A stretch of DNA of 64,000 nucleotides, from the NCBI GenBank assembly GCA_019746225.1, contig JAIESE010000001.1:62001-126000 (forward strand), read 5' to 3'. This DNA is from Alphaproteobacteria bacterium. Its GTDB lineage: Bacteria; Pseudomonadota; Alphaproteobacteria; Paracaedibacterales; VGCI01. Below are positions 8,730-18,189 of the stretch, in pieces. The translations under genes and the position numbers were made by a program. Below the pieces are notes generated by a model. It was not told the DNA's origin. It searched no databases and saw only the letters and a list, made by a program, of their open reading frames with translations. The number at the start of each line of letters is the position of its first letter. The stretch's first letter is position 1.

Positions 8730-11525
8730 ATGTTGGAAAAGGCTTTTAGAAAACTATTTGGTTCCGCCAATGACCGTATGGTTAAGAAAAATTTTAAGAC
8801 GGCAGAGAAAATCAACGCCATTGAGGAGGAAGTTAAGAAGCTTTCTGATAAAGAATTGCGAGGCCAAACCGATTTGTTTCGGGAGCGTCTAAAGAATGGG
8901 GAAACCTTAGATGAACTTCTCGTCGAAGCCTTTGCCACCGTTCGGGAAGCAGCAATGCGCACGCTCGGACAGCGCCCTTTTGACGTTCAGCTCGTCGGAG
9001 GAATGGTTCTTCACGGGGGGATGATTACCGAAATGCGGACTGGCGAAGGAAAAACTCTTGTAGCAACCTTGCCCGTCTATCTCAATGCCTTGAGTGGAAA
9101 AGGTGTCCACGTCGTTACGATTAACGACTATTTGGCCCATCGCGACTCTAAGTGGATGGGTCAAATATATGAATTTTTGGGCCTAACCGTCGGATGTATT
9201 GTTCACGGCCTCACAGACGAACAACGTCGACAAGCCTATGGCGCCGATGTCACTTATGGAACAAACCACGAATTTGGGTTCGACTATTTGCGCGATAATA
9301 TGAAATTTCGCTTGAGCGAAATGGTTCAACGCCCTTTCAATTACGCCATTGTGGACGAAGTCGACAGTATTCTTATTGACGAAGCCCGAACTCCCTTGAT
9401 TATTTCCGGTTCTGCAGAAGATTCATCTGATCTGTACATGCAAATTGACAAGTTGCTTCCCTCCTTAATCGACACGGATTTTGAGAAGGATGAAAAACAA
9501 CGCACCGTGACCTTGACAGAAGCAGGCGTTGAACATATCGAAGACCTTCTTCGCCAAAACGGTCTCCTTCAATATGGAGCAACTCTTTATGATGTTCATA
9601 ACATTGGCCTTGTGCACCATGTGAACCAGGCTTTGCGCGCGCATAAGTTGTTTACGCGTGACGTCGATTACATCGTTAAGGACGACAAGGTCGTTATTAT
9701 TGATGAATTTACGGGACGCATGATGGAAGGACGCCGGTATTCAGAAGGTTTACACCAAGCTTTAGAAGCCAAGGAAAAAGTGACCATTGAGATGGAAAAC
9801 CAAACTTTGGCCTCCATCACCTATCAGAACTTCTTCCGTATGTACCCAAAATTGGCAGGCATGACCGGAACTGCAATGACCGATGCGCCTGAGTTTGATG
9901 AAATTTACAAACTCGCTACGGTTGAAATTCCAACAAACGTCCCCATTCAGCGCCTGGATTTTGATGATGAAGTTTATCTCACCGCCAAGGAAAAGTATAA
10001 CTCTGTGGTCAAATTGATTCGCGAGTGTCAGGACCGAAAGCAACCTGTGTTGGTTGGAACAACCAGCATCGAAAAGTCAGAAGTCATGTCCACCCTGCTC
10101 ACAAAAGAGAAGATCGCTCACCAAGTTTTGAACGCCCGTTATCATGATCAAGAGGCCTTCATTATTGCTGAAGCAGGATATCCAAGCGCAGTCACCATTG
10201 CCACAAACATGGCGGGACGCGGTACCGATATTAAGCTCGGTGGAAATCTGGACATGCGCATTGAACGGGAATTAGGAGAAATAACCGATCCTGAAGAACG
10301 GGAAAAGCGGATCTCTCAAATTCGCAAAGAAATTGAAAAAGCGCAGAAAATTGCCAAAGATGCTGGAGGACTCTATGTCATCGGCACGGAACGCCACGAA
10401 AGTCGTCGCGTTGACAATCAGCTGAGAGGACGGTCCGGTCGTCAAGGAGACCCCGGTGCCTCTAAGTTCTTTATTTCTCTCGAAGATGATTTGATGCGGA
10501 TTTTCGGATCCGAACGTCTCGATAGCATGCTGCGCAAATTAGGTGTTCAAGAAGGTGAAGCCATCTCTCACTCCATGATCAGCAAGGCTTTGGCTCGTGC
10601 GCAGCAAAAAGTGGAAGCCCGCAACTTTGACATTCGTAAGCATTTGTTGAAATACGACGATGTCATGAATGACCAAAGAAAGATCATTTATGAGCAACGC
10701 CGTGAGTTGATGACTGAAGAAGATGCCAAAGAGCTCATCCACGAAATGCGCAGCGACGTTGTTGATGACATTGTAAAAATTCATATTCCAGAAAATGCAC
10801 TTGCAGAACAATGGGACCTCAAAGGACTACAAACAGAATGTTTGCGTATTTTCAATTTGAATTTGCCAATTGAAAGTTGGGCGTCTGAAGAAGGTATTGC
10901 AGAATCTGAGCTTTATGCTCGGATTATAAAGGCCGTTGATGATGCTGCAGCCCAGAAGGAAGAGAAGTATGGCGAAGCATTGATGCGCTCAGCTGAACGG
11001 ACACTCTTGTTGCAAACGCTCGACCGGTGCTGGAAAGAGAACCTGTTGATGCTGGACCACTTGCGCCAGGGGATCAATTTGCGCGCCTACGCCCAGAGCA
11101 ATCCCCTCAACGAGTATAAGCGCGAAGCCTTTAACTTGTTCAAGGAGCTCTTGGTTCGAGTACGCGAAGAAGCAACGACGATCTTGTCTCACTTTTCTCT
11201 TCAAGACCCCAGCGAAGACGCCCTCGAGGATCTTCTGGAAGAAGCTGATTTCTCACGCTTTAAAGAAGAGACCCCCAATTGGCTTCAAGAAAATGAAGAG
11301 TTGGAGGTTCCCGGTGGCACGCCGATTTGGAATCCAACAACTATGGCTCCCAATACAGATTATTCAGCGGAACCGGTACGCACACGCCGTTCCGATCAAT
11401 TTGATGAGGAAATTGATCCCAAAGACCCCACAACCTGGGGACGTGTCCAACGCAATGCCTTGTGCCCTTGCGGATCTGGGTCGAAATACAAGCATTGTCA
11501 TGGCCAATTTACTGACGATGAATAG
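8730..11525 (+). CDS. secA: Protein translocase ATPase SecA
   Basis: 931-residue SecA, the ATPase motor that pushes unfolded preproteins through SecYEG. Walker A MRTGEGKT is at residues 102-109 and the Walker B/DEAD-like DEVD at 209-212. The preprotein cross-linking domain, helical scaffold and wing domains follow in normal order. The C-terminal zinc-binding SEC-C motif ([12 protein letters not shown]) that binds SecB and lipids is intact. Length is normal. ATG 8730 is preceded by GAGG. Many genes in this window carry Sec signal peptides and would depend on this protein. Confidence 0.98.
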   Translation: MLEKAFRKLFGSANDRMVKKNFKTAEKINAIEEEVKKLSDKELRGQTDLFRERLKNGETLDELLVEAFATVREAAMRTLGQRPFDVQLVGGMVLHGGMITEMRTGEGKTLVATLPVYLNALSGKGVHVVTINDYLAHRDSKWMGQIYEFLGLTVGCIVHGLTDEQRRQAYGADVTYGTNHEFGFDYLRDNMKFRLSEMVQRPFNYAIVDEVDSILIDEARTPLIISGSAEDSSDLYMQIDKLLPSLIDTDFEKDEKQRTVTLTEAGVEHIEDLLRQNGLLQYGATLYDVHNIGLVHHVNQALRAHKLFTRDVDYIVKDDKVVIIDEFTGRMMEGRRYSEGLHQALEAKEKVTIEMENQTLASITYQNFFRMYPKLAGMTGTAMTDAPEFDEIYKLATVEIPTNVPIQRLDFDDEVYLTAKEKYNSVVKLIRECQDRKQPVLVGTTSIEKSEVMSTLLTKEKIAHQVLNARYHDQEAFIIAEAGYPSAVTIATNMAGRGTDIKLGGNLDMRIERELGEITDPEEREKRISQIRKEIEKAQKIAKDAGGLYVIGTERHESRRVDNQLRGRSGRQGDPGASKFFISLEDDLMRIFGSERLDSMLRKLGVQEGEAISHSMISKALARAQQKVEARNFDIRKHLLKYDDVMNDQRKIIYEQRRELMTEEDAKELIHEMRSDVVDDIVKIHIPENALAEQWDLKGLQTECLRIFNLNLPIESWASEEGIAESELYARIIKAVDDAAAQKEEKYGEALMRSAERTLLLQTLDRCWKENLLMLDHLRQGINLRAYAQSNPLNEYKREAFNLFKELLVRVREEATTILSHFSLQDPSEDALEDLLEEADFSRFKEETPNWLQENEELEVPGGTPIWNPTTMAPNTDYSAEPVRTRRSDQFDEEIDPKDPTTWGRVQRNALCPCGSGSKYKHCHGQFTDDE

Positions 11526-11561
11526 CTGACCTGGCAGATAGCCAGCGGTAAGGAGTTGATT

Positions 11562-12146
11562 GTGGAAGATATTAAGTCCGTTTGCGTCTACTGTGGGTCT
11601 TCTTCACGCTCAGAACTTGTCTATCAGAAAGCCGCCTTTGAGTTGGGCAAAGAGTTGGCAGCCGCCGGCATTCAGCTGGTTTATGGCGGAGGCCAATTGG
11701 GCCTTATGGGACTTGTCGCTGATGGCGTCATCAATAATGGCGGTCGCGCGATTGGCTTTATTACAAGAGATTTAGAACACATCGAAGGTGGCCACAGCAA
11801 GTTAAGTGAGCTTCACATCGTCGATACCATGCATACCCGAAAGCTAAAAATGTCTGAAAATGCGGACGCGTTCGTCATCCTGCCCGGTGGGTTTGGGACC
11901 CTTGACGAACTCTTTGAAATTCTGACCTGGCGTCAGCTGGAAATGCACGACAAACCCCTCATTATCGCCAATATTAATGGCTATTGGGACCCCTTAAAGG
12001 CCCTCATCCACAATGTGGTTGAGCATCGCTTTGCCCGGCCTTTGGACGAAAAGCTCCTACTCTTTGTTTCCACGGTTGAGGAAATCATTCCCCTCTTGCA
12101 CCAACTCCCCGAACCATCCGTCGACGTCACCTCGAAGTATATTTGA
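11562..12146 (+). CDS. LOG family protein (TIGR00730)
   Basis: 195-residue Rossmann-fold protein with the family motif PGGFGTLDE. Family members hydrolyse nucleoside 5'-monophosphates to a base and ribose 5-phosphate; plant LOG enzymes thereby release active cytokinins, while bacterial roles are mostly nucleotide clean-up. GTG 11562 is preferred: the AAGGAG at 11550-11555 is spaced 6 bases from it but directly abuts the alternative TTG at 11556. It follows secA by about 36 bases and may be co-transcribed. Confidence 0.85.
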   Translation: MEDIKSVCVYCGSSSRSELVYQKAAFELGKELAAAGIQLVYGGGQLGLMGLVADGVINNGGRAIGFITRDLEHIEGGHSKLSELHIVDTMHTRKLKMSENADAFVILPGGFGTLDELFEILTWRQLEMHDKPLIIANINGYWDPLKALIHNVVEHRFARPLDEKLLLFVSTVEEIIPLLHQLPEPSVDVTSKYI

Positions 12147-12252
12147 GCGACCCTTATCTTTCAAAAATTGTGGAAACATCGAGAAGTTGTCTTTTGAATT
12201 TAACTTAATACTTGACGCTGAACCCCACGTCGGGCACATTTATTATCATTGC

Positions 12253-12342
12253 GGATGGGTGGCTGAGCGGTTGAAAGCACCGGTCTTGAAAACCGGCGAG
12301 GGCGCAAGCCCTTCGTGAGTTCGAATCTCACCCCATCCGCCA
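12253..12342 (+). tRNA. tRNA-Ser (anticodon UGA)
   Basis: Complete 90-base class II tRNA with encoded CCA. The acceptor stem GGATGGG pairs with CCCATCC, the anticodon stem CCGGT/ACCGG encloses CTTGAAA (anticodon TGA), there is a long variable arm (GAGGGCGCAAGCCCTTC), and the T-arm is GTGAG-TTCGAAT-CTCAC. Its 3' half is the integration site of the adjacent island. A possible -35 box TTGACG is at 12212. No terminator directly follows it here, because the original downstream sequence appears to have been moved to about 41.3 kb. Confidence 0.97.
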
Positions 12343-12344
12343 TT
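12280..12344 (+). repeat. attL: tRNA-Ser 3' part, left direct repeat of the island
   Basis: 65 bases from the anticodon stem to just past the CCA. They recur in the same orientation at 41232-41296 with one mismatch. This is the classic att structure of tyrosine integrases that target tRNA genes. Confidence 0.92.
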
Positions 12345-12412
12345 GATTTTATTGAGTTATTTTGGATTTATAGTCAATAATAAAGCGCCACTTTTTACCC
12401 CTTATGAATTTG

Positions 12413-12435
12413 TATTTGTACCATATTTGTACCAG
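12413..12435 (+). repeat. Left 23-bp island-end repeat, likely integrase/Xis binding site
   Basis: Contains two direct copies of ATTTGTACCA, 11 bases apart start to start. The same 23 bases occur at 41084-41106, just upstream of the integrase gene. Position inside each end suits arm-type integrase or excisionase sites. Confidence 0.75.
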
Positions 12436-12570
12436 TAGCGCACCAAAGGCTATGGCAAATTTGGGTATAGTCTGAGATAAAGATATAAAACTAGCCCAAG
12501 AAGATCACCACAAACCTTCTTGTTTATAGAGGTAGCTAAAATTCTTTATTGAAGAATGGAGAAGATTCTC

Positions 12571-13197
12571 ATGAAAGATAAATTTAAAGCATTAACAAAT
12601 GATTTTGGCAAAGCGCTCATTAAAGAAACAAGAGATGAAACAATTTGCCAGGGTCATAAGCAAGTAGATGCTGCTACGGATGATTATTATACAGACATCT
12701 ATAGCAAATTAGATTCTTTTAGTCCGGAGCAGCGTGATGTCGTAAAAGACATAGTTATAGATAGTATTGATAGGACACTGACAAATTTTTTGTGGGCAAT
12801 GGACCAAAATGAAAGATTTGATATTATTGCTTACGAAGAAGATCGTTCAATCTTTTATAGCTTAAAAGATGTGAATGCAGGGCTTTATGATGAATACTAT
12901 TATTTCGTTCAAGATTTTTCTAAATTTAAAATGATAGAACTAAAGGAATATGATGGTAAAACAATAGCCAAACAATTACCTGATGAACGTATTATGGCTT
13001 TGTTCGATGAAAATAAACCGGAAGCCGCAAAGCGTGAATTTGTAAAAATCATGAATAAAAAGGCGGAGTTTGATGTTTTAAAAGATCGGGTACCACTTAT
13101 GCCACAGCATATTGTTGAGTCCTTAATTGAAATGACGCTATCTCATTCCTCTTTCCATAAGGAACAATGTGATGAATTAAGAAAATTAATAATCTGA
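12571..13197 (+). CDS. Hypothetical protein, island
   Basis: 208-residue acidic soluble protein, not recognised. No signal peptide or membrane segment. ATG 12571 is preferred over ATG 12556, because GGAGAAG lies 6-8 bases before it. An aromatic acidic stretch (YDEYYYFVQDFSKF) lies in the middle. It is convergent with the DUF4272 gene across a small hairpin, and sits as first gene inside the island next to three genes whose families often act as toxin-immunity partners, so an immunity role is possible but not shown. Confidence 0.65.
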   Translation: MKDKFKALTNDFGKALIKETRDETICQGHKQVDAATDDYYTDIYSKLDSFSPEQRDVVKDIVIDSIDRTLTNFLWAMDQNERFDIIAYEEDRSIFYSLKDVNAGLYDEYYYFVQDFSKFKMIELKEYDGKTIAKQLPDERIMALFDENKPEAAKREFVKIMNKKAEFDVLKDRVPLMPQHIVESLIEMTLSHSSFHKEQCDELRKLII

Positions 13198-13205
13198 AAA
13201 GGATA

Positions 13206-13223
13206 AAAAAGCATTTGCTTTTT
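13206..13223. terminator. Small bidirectional hairpin between convergent genes
   Basis: AAAAAGC / GCTTTTT stem with ATTT loop between two convergent genes, A-rich on one side and T-rich on the other. GC content of the stem is low, so strength is uncertain. Confidence 0.4.
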
Positions 13224-13235
13224 AAGCGGTTTATA

Positions 13236-13904
13236 TTAGGTAGATAGATCAACTTCATCCCAATCGTTTGTTGGATAAAAAATCCACTCAAGTGCTCTTC
13301 TGCGCGATTGAATAATTCCAAAATCAAAATCTTTCGTGTCTTCTCTGCATAAACCCGCATCACGAACGTACCAATGCGCTCTATAGTATAAATCTAGCAT
13401 TTTATAGAGCTGGCCATATGGCCTAAGTTTTATTGATTTGATAAAGCTTTCTGCAGCATCACCATTTTGGAGATTAGGTACAAAGTTAACCATTGTGTCG
13501 GGGACATGTTTTTGTGGAGAAAGTGTATCAAAAATTGATCCTGCCCATAACAATGCGCATAAAGATTCGACGTACCATCCTATCTCACACATTTCCCGCT
13601 CACTTATAGCATTTTCCGGCTTGCTAATAAGAGAGAGCTCCTCATCAGATAAATATGGAAATAGATTATTACCTTCCATCCATTCCTTTACTGTAGAAGT
13701 GGGGGCACCTAAGTAAATATTGACCATTCCACAAACAATTGCTGCACGTTTTCCTACTTCAATAGATGCTCTTGAAACATTTGTATGCGCTGTGTAGGGG
13801 AGCCACTTACAAATGCGAGCTCCTTGGCTTAATAAGTAACGTTCATTTTGTTTCTTAACGAAGCGAGGATGTAGTATTAAAGATCTATAAAATCTGTCCA
13901 GCAT
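13236..13904 (-). CDS. DUF4272 domain protein
   Basis: 222-residue soluble protein matching the DUF4272 pattern: a helical region with LSDEELSLI, then WYVESLCALLWAGSIFDTL, and the typical ending RRRALEWIFYP...WDEVDLST. The family has no settled biochemical function; members turn up beside polymorphic-toxin immunity genes. It is followed on the same strand by CbrC and DUF695-RraB genes upstream, forming a three-gene minus-strand group. No clear Shine-Dalgarno. Confidence 0.8.
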   Translation of the reverse strand: MLDRFYRSLILHPRFVKKQNERYLLSQGARICKWLPYTAHTNVSRASIEVGKRAAIVCGMVNIYLGAPTSTVKEWMEGNNLFPYLSDEELSLISKPENAISEREMCEIGWYVESLCALLWAGSIFDTLSPQKHVPDTMVNFVPNLQNGDAAESFIKSIKLRPYGQLYKMLDLYYRAHWYVRDAGLCREDTKDFDFGIIQSRRRALEWIFYPTNDWDEVDLST

Positions 13905-13941
13905 GTATATTTCTTTGTTTTATCGTTTAATTATGGTCTAA

Positions 13942-14808
13942 TTATTTTTGTTGGCGGCTATCATATGTAAAACTAACTTTCAAAGGTTCATCACTCGCAC
14001 TTTTATCTGAAACAACAAGTGTTTCCCAGCCATCATAATCGCCTTCATATTCTTTTGCTTTCCTAAAAAGGGTTATGGTTGTTTGATCAATGAAACCTGA
14101 CTGTGGAATCGCTGTATGAAATATTTGAAGAGTGAATTTATGAGGGAGTACCTCCACTTCATCTTCCGCTTCCTTCTCATTTTCTGCACGAATTGGCTCT
14201 ATCTCGAACCCGTTACTTTCTGCCCATAATGAAAAATTGTAAAGGTGAGCCTGGTCATTAAAATAAATCCAGTGATCGATTCTTCTTGGAGCAATAAGTT
14301 CATCGCCATGTTCAACAATACCTTTCAAGACCATTTGGTTTGAGACAAGCTGCCATTCTTCTTGTGTGGGATATAGGATGTTCCAATAAGATGTCTTTTC
14401 TGCATCTTCCTTTAAGGCATACTCTATATGGTAGCTGAATTTCTCTGCTAAGTTTTTGAGGAATTGATCAACTATATTCTCTTCAAAGATGCCATAATAA
14501 TAGAAATAGCGGCATCCATCAGTAGTTACTCTACCTGCTTTAATGCTTGGCTGTCTTTCAATGTATTCGTCAAGAAAGTCTTCCATTTCATTTAAAGCTG
14601 TAAATTCTTCTCCGTGGGGTAAACCATTATCTGTTGGATTTTTAATAGTAACTTTAACTCTAAGCATTTGATTATATGGTAATTCATTAATTTTCTTTGC
14701 TACGGTACTATTAAATGAAATGAAGATGGGTATATCCGTATCAATTGGCTTATAAAACCCCCATGCTTCTCCTTCCTCTGTAACATCTTCTTTTGTTGCG
14801 TCGGTCAT
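13942..14808 (-). CDS. DUF695 - RraB-like fusion protein
   Basis: 288-residue protein of two parts. Residues about 15-125 match DUF695 (WGFYKPIDTDIPIFISFN, then GRVTTDGCRYFYYY). Residues about 145-215 resemble RraB, the regulator of ribonuclease E (YPTQEEWQLVSNQMVLKG, then HGDELIAPRRIDHWIYF). A C-terminal extension follows. RraB binds and inhibits RNase E in enterobacteria; whether this fusion does so is unknown. GAGGT lies 9 bases before the ATG. It lies between DUF4272 and CbrC genes, in the same direction. Confidence 0.75.
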   Translation of the reverse strand: MTDATKEDVTEEGEAWGFYKPIDTDIPIFISFNSTVAKKINELPYNQMLRVKVTIKNPTDNGLPHGEEFTALNEMEDFLDEYIERQPSIKAGRVTTDGCRYFYYYGIFEENIVDQFLKNLAEKFSYHIEYALKEDAEKTSYWNILYPTQEEWQLVSNQMVLKGIVEHGDELIAPRRIDHWIYFNDQAHLYNFSLWAESNGFEIEPIRAENEKEAEDEVEVLPHKFTLQIFHTAIPQSGFIDQTTITLFRKAKEYEGDYDGWETLVVSDKSASDEPLKVSFTYDSRQQK

Positions 14809-14926
14809 ATTGTTTTACCTCTAAATATTGATTTTGATTCGTTCTTTTAATCCTTCAATGAGCATCTCTTTATAGATTTTCTTTTGAGCTTTTCATCGCA
14901 TCGCCTAATAGCGATGGCATTTGATC

Positions 14927-15463
14927 CTAAGTGAAATCAGAGTGAAGTAAAATTTTGTTGCACTTGCGGCATACAAATTTATAAAAAGCAGGGTTAATAT
15001 TTCCTTCAGGATCATAGTATGAAATTATTTCCCTCGCTTGGTCTTCATTACACCTGAGGGACTTCATGGCATATATTTTTAATTCATCAAAGCGCTCGAG
15101 GAGTTCTTGTTTTGAAAAGTCACCGTGAAACTCGCAGATATCATCACAGTGTGTTAACCAAAGGGGATCTTGCCAGCAAATATATCCTGGCGTTCTTTCT
15201 GCAAATTCTTTAATAGCAAGGGGGTTAATATTCGTGAAATTATCAAGCTCACTTGCAAATTCTGCATCAAACTTTTTAGCTGCTGATCCATCGGCTAAAC
15301 ACCAGACGCAAATTTTATTTTCTATATCGGCTTGTAAAGGATGTGCTGGACCAACATATAAATAGTTCTTTTCTTGATCACAACATATGCATTGAAATGT
15401 TATATTTTTGACAAGACCTGTTTTCAAAGGGTCTGGGTGATATTTAAAGTGTGGTAGGTCCAT
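14927..15463 (-). CDS. CbrC family protein (UPF0167)
   Basis: 178-residue protein with the CbrC pattern: LPHFKYHPDPLKTG at the start, paired cysteines CICC and CVWC likely binding a metal, then the conserved RTPGYICWQDPLW. E. coli CbrC is linked to colicin E2 tolerance; the mechanism is unclear. First gene of the minus-strand trio, with no obvious Shine-Dalgarno. Together with DUF4272 and DUF695-RraB it may form a set of toxin-immunity-like genes carried by the island. Confidence 0.83.
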   Translation of the reverse strand: MDLPHFKYHPDPLKTGLVKNITFQCICCDQEKNYLYVGPAHPLQADIENKICVWCLADGSAAKKFDAEFASELDNFTNINPLAIKEFAERTPGYICWQDPLWLTHCDDICEFHGDFSKQELLERFDELKIYAMKSLRCNEDQAREIISYYDPEGNINPAFYKFVCRKCNKILLHSDFT

Positions 15464-15927
15464 GTCAATAACTTTACATTGTATGAGTTAATCCAAACGC
15501 AAATTATTTTGAAATATCCAAATTATCCTTCCTCATAAAGAAGACATTGAATCATTTTCCCATGCAACTATCAAGAGAAATAATTCATACCTCGTAGTTT
15601 TACGTATGTGCTTTATTAGTTTCGAAATTGAGAGAATGCCTATGAATTTCTCATGCTATTCTCCTCAAAAAAATTGGCTTCATACTACTGAACAAAGAAG
15701 TCCTCCGCATTTAAATCTTTTATCATTCTAAAGCTATAATCTTTTTCATGCATTTTCCGAGATCCACAGAGAACGAGAAAGACTGAAACATAGTTGAAAT
15801 AGATCAATATAGATTAAATAGCATTGAACGAGAACTAAGTAATTATCTTGACAGACTCATATTATTACTGTTTTAATTAAAATTGTATATAAGTATAAAA
15901 AGTGAGTTCAATTTTAGGAGTTCATGT
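15464..15927. other. Intergenic region with likely promoter for the HTH gene
   Basis: 464 bases without a recognisable gene, AT-rich. Its right end holds TTGACA at 15848-15853 followed at 17-18 bases by TTTTAAT, a plausible sigma-70 promoter reading toward the HTH and TraD genes. Confidence 0.45.
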
Positions 15928-16146
15928 ATGCAGCCACCATTCTTAACCCCCACAGCTCTGGCATCTCGTTGGAAATTAGCCCCTAAGACCCTTAGTCAAT
16001 GGCGTTGGAACGGACATGGCCCTCACTATTGCAAGTTTGGCAAGCTGGTACGATATCCAATCGAAGATGTGGTGGCTTTTGAAGAAAGCAAGACGTTTCA
16101 AACCACTGGCGTTCCTCTAATTCGCTTAGAAAATTCGAAGGAATAG
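15928..16146 (+). CDS. Small helix-turn-helix protein, excisionase / AlpA-like
   Basis: 72-residue protein with a MerR/AlpA-type winged HTH: LTPTALASRWKLAPKTLSQW, then FGKLVRYPIEDVVAFE. Such proteins act as excisionases or small transcription regulators on integrative elements. ATG 15928 is chosen because AGGAG lies 7 bases before it; a TTG at 15883 has no ribosome site. It precedes the coupling-protein gene by 46 bases, probably as one operon, and is the best candidate for an Xis partner of the integrase at the other end. Confidence 0.75.
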   Translation: MQPPFLTPTALASRWKLAPKTLSQWRWNGHGPHYCKFGKLVRYPIEDVVAFEESKTFQTTGVPLIRLENSKE

Positions 16147-16192
16147 CCCTCAACCGCATCCTACCAAAAGAGGATTCCAAGGAGTTAGCATC

Positions 16193-17887
16193 ATGGGTTT
16201 TACGAAAAATTTCACACAGGGCGGGCAGGTTACCCTGCACAATTTTCATATGATCCGGCAAGTCATGAGTGTAACCCTTTTGGCGACATTAATCGTAGGA
16301 GGTGTCGTTTTTGGAACAAAGAGTTGGTATGATTTCACGCCTTATGAGCGTTCCTCAGCCGTTGCGTATTATTGGGCAGATTTTAAATTGAACCTTCCAT
16401 TTGTTAGGAATGAACAAAGGAGAAAAATGACTCAGTTCTATACATATGACAATGGGAAGCAAGGCACTGTTCGCTCTATCGATATTGTTACGAATCGTTG
16501 GCATCGATGGCTGGTTCAAGATATCAACAACCAACTTGTCAAGAATGCTTGGCTAACTTTATGGGTCATGGTGTCCTTCTTCTTGATCGTCTGTACGGGT
16601 TGGGCCTGGCGCGGAAAGGCTAAGAAAGCTAAAGAAATATTGTCAGGAAATGAGATTATCAAACCAAAGCTTCTCCAAAAACTCCTGCGACGTCAAAAAA
16701 TTGCCTCTCCTTTAAAATTAGGCAATGTCAGCTTGCGGCTCAACTCAGAGACCCAACATCTTATGCTTTGTGGAACAACGGGGACGGGTAAAAGCAATTG
16801 TTTCATGCAATTATTTCCTCAAATAAGAGCAATGAAACAGCGGGCAATTGTGGTGGACACAACAGGTGAATTCGTCAATCGATTTTATCGAGAAGGAAAA
16901 GATATCTTGATTAATCCATTTGACGAACGTTCGGTTGGATGGAGCCCTTGGGATGAATGTCTAAAGGATTACCATTATGACGAAATTGCTCACGGATTTA
17001 TTCCGCAAACGGGGGATGATAGCTTTTGGGCGGATTCATCTAGAACAGTCTTTGCGGAATGTTTGAGATATCTTGATAGTCAAAGAACGAAAAGCGTTGA
17101 AGCTCTTCTAAATTTAGTATTGTACTGCCCCCTCGTTGATATTTATAAGAATCTCAAAGATACCCCTGCAGCCAATTTATTAGACCCTTCGGGTGAAAAG
17201 ACTGCCATGTCAATTCGTTCCCACCTGGCACCTTACCTTAAAGCTCTCAAGTATTTACCTAAAGACAAGTTTTCTTTTTCCATACGCGAATGGATCGAAA
17301 ATTGGGCAGATAATGAGCATGATGACAGTTGGCTCTTTATCACATCGACACCAGATCAGCGGGAAACATTGCGACCACTCATAACAGGATTAATGACGAT
17401 CGCCGTCAATAGCGTCATGAGTACGGCGCCAAATCCGGACAGAAGAGTTTGGTTCATGATCGATGAGTTGATATCCCTAAACAAGCAGGAAGCCATCCCA
17501 AAAGCCTTAGCTGAAATACGTAAGTATGGCGGCTGTATCGCGGCGGGCGTACAGAACATTCCTCAATTGCAGGAGCAATATGGTCTTTCGGAGACCAAGT
17601 CCCTCACGAGCTTATTTAACACTAAAGTGATTTTCAGAAATGGCGATCCTGAAACAGCGAAGTACATGTCTCAGATGTTAGGTGAACAAGAGATCATGGA
17701 ATCTGTTGAGGGTATATCTTATGGGGCGCACCAAATGCGCGATGGCGTGTCCTTAAATGAGCAAAAACGAATGAAGCCCGTGGTTAGTGCTACCGAGATC
17801 ATGAGCCTCAATGACCTAGAAGCTTATCTTAAGTTGCCAGGAAATTTGCCCGTTACGAAATTGAAGTTTCAGGTTAATGCTATCTAA
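16193..17887 (+). CDS. traD: Conjugative coupling protein, TraD/VirD4-like
   Basis: 564-residue membrane-anchored ATPase that would link a relaxase-DNA complex to a type IV secretion channel. Two N-terminal hydrophobic segments (about 25-41 and 120-137) fit the usual membrane anchor. Walker A GTTGTGKS is at 194-201 and Walker B VWFMIDE at 419-425. The C-terminal part (FNTKVIFRNGDPETAKYMSQ) matches the TraD/TraG family. AAGGAG lies 8 bases before the ATG. It is separated from traA by about 8 kb of cargo, and no mating-pair genes accompany it. Confidence 0.88.
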   Translation: MGFTKNFTQGGQVTLHNFHMIRQVMSVTLLATLIVGGVVFGTKSWYDFTPYERSSAVAYYWADFKLNLPFVRNEQRRKMTQFYTYDNGKQGTVRSIDIVTNRWHRWLVQDINNQLVKNAWLTLWVMVSFFLIVCTGWAWRGKAKKAKEILSGNEIIKPKLLQKLLRRQKIASPLKLGNVSLRLNSETQHLMLCGTTGTGKSNCFMQLFPQIRAMKQRAIVVDTTGEFVNRFYREGKDILINPFDERSVGWSPWDECLKDYHYDEIAHGFIPQTGDDSFWADSSRTVFAECLRYLDSQRTKSVEALLNLVLYCPLVDIYKNLKDTPAANLLDPSGEKTAMSIRSHLAPYLKALKYLPKDKFSFSIREWIENWADNEHDDSWLFITSTPDQRETLRPLITGLMTIAVNSVMSTAPNPDRRVWFMIDELISLNKQEAIPKALAEIRKYGGCIAAGVQNIPQLQEQYGLSETKSLTSLFNTKVIFRNGDPETAKYMSQMLGEQEIMESVEGISYGAHQMRDGVSLNEQKRMKPVVSATEIMSLNDLEAYLKLPGNLPVTKLKFQVNAI

Positions 17888-18189
17888 TGATTTGATAAAA
17901 AATGGTTTTCCAAAATAAATTGCAATCAATTTGTTTAGGGCCCTCTCTTAAAGCCATGGTATGACCTGAAAATCCTGCTGGATACTAGGACAAAGAGATA
18001 ATGTGAAATAGTCTATTAAATGGACTTGCACAACCAACCCCGAAAGCTTATATTGATTTTAATTAAATTATTGAAAAAATTTTTGCAATTTAATTTGTTA
18101 CCTAAGCTTTACAACAAATATCTCAGCAAATTTCACACGATATACTATAGAAGCCAGCTGTTGGTAACAATTATGTATGGAGGATAAAC
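17888..18189. other. Intergenic region before the cargo operon
   Basis: 302 bases, strongly AT-rich, no gene seen. A TATACT near 18142 could be a -10 element for the following gene, but no matching -35 box is evident. Confidence 0.35.

Noticed and set aside
12013..12318. Reading frame running through tRNA-Ser
   Set aside because: It overlaps the LOG gene in another frame and the tRNA; no ribosome site and no family pattern.
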